Below are positions 5,100 to 5,743 of a DNA stretch of 5,743 nucleotides, in pieces. The stretch is from an uncultured Lachnospiraceae bacterium (GTDB lineage: Bacteria > Bacillota > Clostridia > Lachnospirales > Lachnospiraceae): assembly GCA_910589635.1 (NCBI GenBank), contig CAJUTD010000015.1, positions 40,598 through 46,340 of the forward strand, written 5' to 3'. The notes under the pieces were generated by a model. That model was not told where the DNA came from. It saw nothing but the letters and a program-made list of their open reading frames with translations, and did no database searches. Each line of letters begins with the position of its first letter. Position 1 is the stretch's first letter. Made by a program: the position numbers and the translations under genes.

Positions 5100-5540
5100 T
5101 CAGTTTTCCTTGGTGGCTGCTTTTTCCAGTGCAGACTCAATGGCGTTCAGCAGAACCATAGAGGTGTACTGGTTGTCGTCTGCATAGGAGATGTCTTCCA
5201 ATGACTGCTTTTCATATATCTGCTGGGTCAGGTTATCCAGCGCCGGCTGCATGAGCGGATACATGGCGGCAGTGGTTTCATCGAGATTTACCAGACTGAT
5301 GGAATTGATATGGCTGTCATCTACCACCACTTCCACATCAATGGCATTGTCGTTTAGTTGTATGGAGGAAGTGTATACTCCCGCTGTATATGCCATTGTC
5401 TCCTTAGTATCTTTGTCTTTGCCGTTTGGCAGGAACATAAAGATAAGCAGTATAATCAGAAGAATTCCCAGTGTGGCGAAGATCGCCGTATAAACCAGTT
5501 CTTTCAGGTGCAGAACAACAATTTTTGTTTTAGAACTCAC
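5100..5540 (-). CDS. Membrane-anchored FMN-binding-domain-like protein (146 aa)
   Basis: A short basic N-terminus is followed by one hydrophobic segment at about residues 16-38 and a soluble domain of about 100 residues, predicted outside the cell. The domain resembles the extracytoplasmic FMN_bind family (PF04205), whose members carry covalent FMN in electron-transfer systems: YTAGVYTSSIQLNDNAIDVEV, then a beta-turn-beta stretch with DDSHINSISLVN, a helix, and the C-terminal YTSMVLLNAIESALEKA. The usual SGAT flavin-attachment motif is not present; the aligned stretch reads SYADDNQYTS, so covalent FMN binding is doubtful. The start is GTG, supported by AAGGAGG (complement of 5547-5553) 6 nt before it; no ATG fits as well. 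A possible -10 TATAGT lies at the complement of 5570-5575 without a clear -35. The 3' end meets the repeat array, with no obvious T-rich terminator. The coding call is good; the domain call is tentative. Confidence 0.8.
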   Translation of the reverse strand: MSSKTKIVVLHLKELVYTAIFATLGILLIILLIFMFLPNGKDKDTKETMAYTAGVYTSSIQLNDNAIDVEVVVDDSHINSISLVNLDETTAAMYPLMQPALDNLTQQIYEKQSLEDISYADDNQYTSMVLLNAIESALEKAATKEN

Positions 5541-5546
5541 AGGACT

Positions 5547-5553
5547 CCTCCTT
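5547..5553 (-). promoter_or_regulatory. Ribosome binding site that fixes a GTG start
   Basis: AAGGAGG on the minus strand stands 6 nt upstream of GTG at 5540-5538. This near-perfect site makes the GTG the most likely start of the FMN-binding-like protein. Confidence 0.75.
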
Positions 5554-5556
5554 AAT

Positions 5557-5581
5557 GTCTCTTTAATCTACTATATGAGAC
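5557..5581 (-). promoter_or_regulatory. Inverted repeat around a possible -10 box
   Basis: GTCTC (5557-5561) and GAGAC (5577-5581) form a 5-bp inverted repeat with a 15-nt centre that contains a TATAGT-like -10 hexamer on the minus strand (5570-5575). The position, just before the ribosome site of the downstream gene, fits an operator or a leader hairpin, but five base pairs can occur by chance. Confidence 0.25.
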
Positions 5582-5643
5582 GAGAGGGGAGAATATGAGA
5601 GAAGATTTTTTGTAACAGTTCAGCCAGCCGGGATAAATCGGGG

Positions 5644-5666
5644 AAAATCGTGCTGGCACGAATTTT
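5644..5666 (-). terminator. Possible bidirectional terminator hairpin
   Basis: AAAATCGTG and CACGAATTTT around the loop CTGG form a 5-bp GC-containing stem extended by four A-T pairs past one bulged base. On the minus strand the hairpin ends in only TTTT and then CCCC, so it is a weak terminator. It would suit a minus-strand gene ending near 5700, left of which the FMN-binding-like gene begins its own transcript. A larger inverted repeat, CAGCCG/CGGCTG (5625-5630, 5680-5685), encloses it. Confidence 0.35.
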
Positions 5667-5697
5667 ACACGATTCATTTCGGCTGAGAGAACGCCCC

Positions 5698-5743
5698 TTA
5701 AGCCTCAGACAGCAATTGCGTCAGCAATGGATAGCCTGCGCAG
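5698..5743 (-). other. Possible 3' end of a minus-strand gene cut by the window edge
   Basis: Two minus-strand frames are open from the window edge to a stop: one ends LRRLSIADAIAV with TGA at the complement of 5705-5707, the other ends CAGYPLLTQLLSEA with TAA at the complement of 5698-5700. Fifteen codons or fewer cannot show which, if either, is coding. A small hairpin, ATTGC/GCAAT (5715-5719, 5724-5728), is also present. I see no gene in 5541-5697. Confidence 0.2.

Noticed and set aside
4956..5204. An 82-codon plus-strand open frame starting inside the second direct repeat, after a GTGGGAGGAG sequence that looks like a ribosome site.
   Set aside because: It begins in the hairpin repeat, which is explained by base pairing, and its second half is antisense to the better-supported minus-strand gene. 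The same ATG context in the first repeat copy stops early. The GGAGG motif recurs in all elements as part of the core.

Overview
The window reads as chromosomal DNA from a low-to-mid GC Gram-positive bacterium, most likely a clostridial gut anaerobe of the Lachnospiraceae type. The reasons are strong AGGAGG ribosome binding sites before nearly every gene, sigma-A-like promoters, and the gene set: a small cold-shock protein, a DUF5721-like protein, a clostridial-type M18 aminopeptidase, a transglutaminase-domain lipoprotein and a DegV protein. Genus cannot be fixed from the sequence alone.

Left part (1-1171). Two minus-strand genes, each with its own promoter: a 66-residue CspA-family cold-shock protein (172-372), followed by an intrinsic terminator hairpin at 60-84, and a 168-residue DUF5721-like protein of unknown function (477-983). 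A 188-bp divergent spacer carries the minus-strand promoter and the start region of the plus-strand genes.

Middle (1172-3707). Two plus-strand genes 40 bp apart, probably one transcript: apeB, a zinc M18 aminopeptidase with all its metal and catalytic residues, and a surface lipoprotein with an intact transglutaminase-like Cys-His-Asp triad. One works on peptides in the cytoplasm and the other is predicted to sit outside the membrane, so a joint pathway is not evident.

Right-middle (3708-4800). A 253-bp AT-rich spacer with one or two plausible promoters leads to a DegV-family (fatty-acid-binding) protein gene.

Repeat region (4801-5099). Between the convergent degV and the next minus-strand gene lies the most unusual part of the window: about 250 bp of imperfect tandem, hairpin-forming repeats. 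One element is complete. A second, near-identical element is interrupted by a third, diverged element. A further hairpin follows, built from the same GGCAT start. The conserved core (CCCAC-loop-GTGGG flanked by AGGGA and AGGA) is held by outer stems whose sequences differ between copies while base pairing is kept. That pattern of compensatory change suggests selection on an RNA (or cruciform DNA) structure. I do not recognise it as a known RNA family.

Right end (5100-5743). A minus-strand, GTG-started, membrane-anchored protein that resembles FMN-binding domains but lacks the usual SGAT flavin site. Upstream of it are several small inverted repeats, and possibly the last few codons of another minus-strand gene cut by the window edge.
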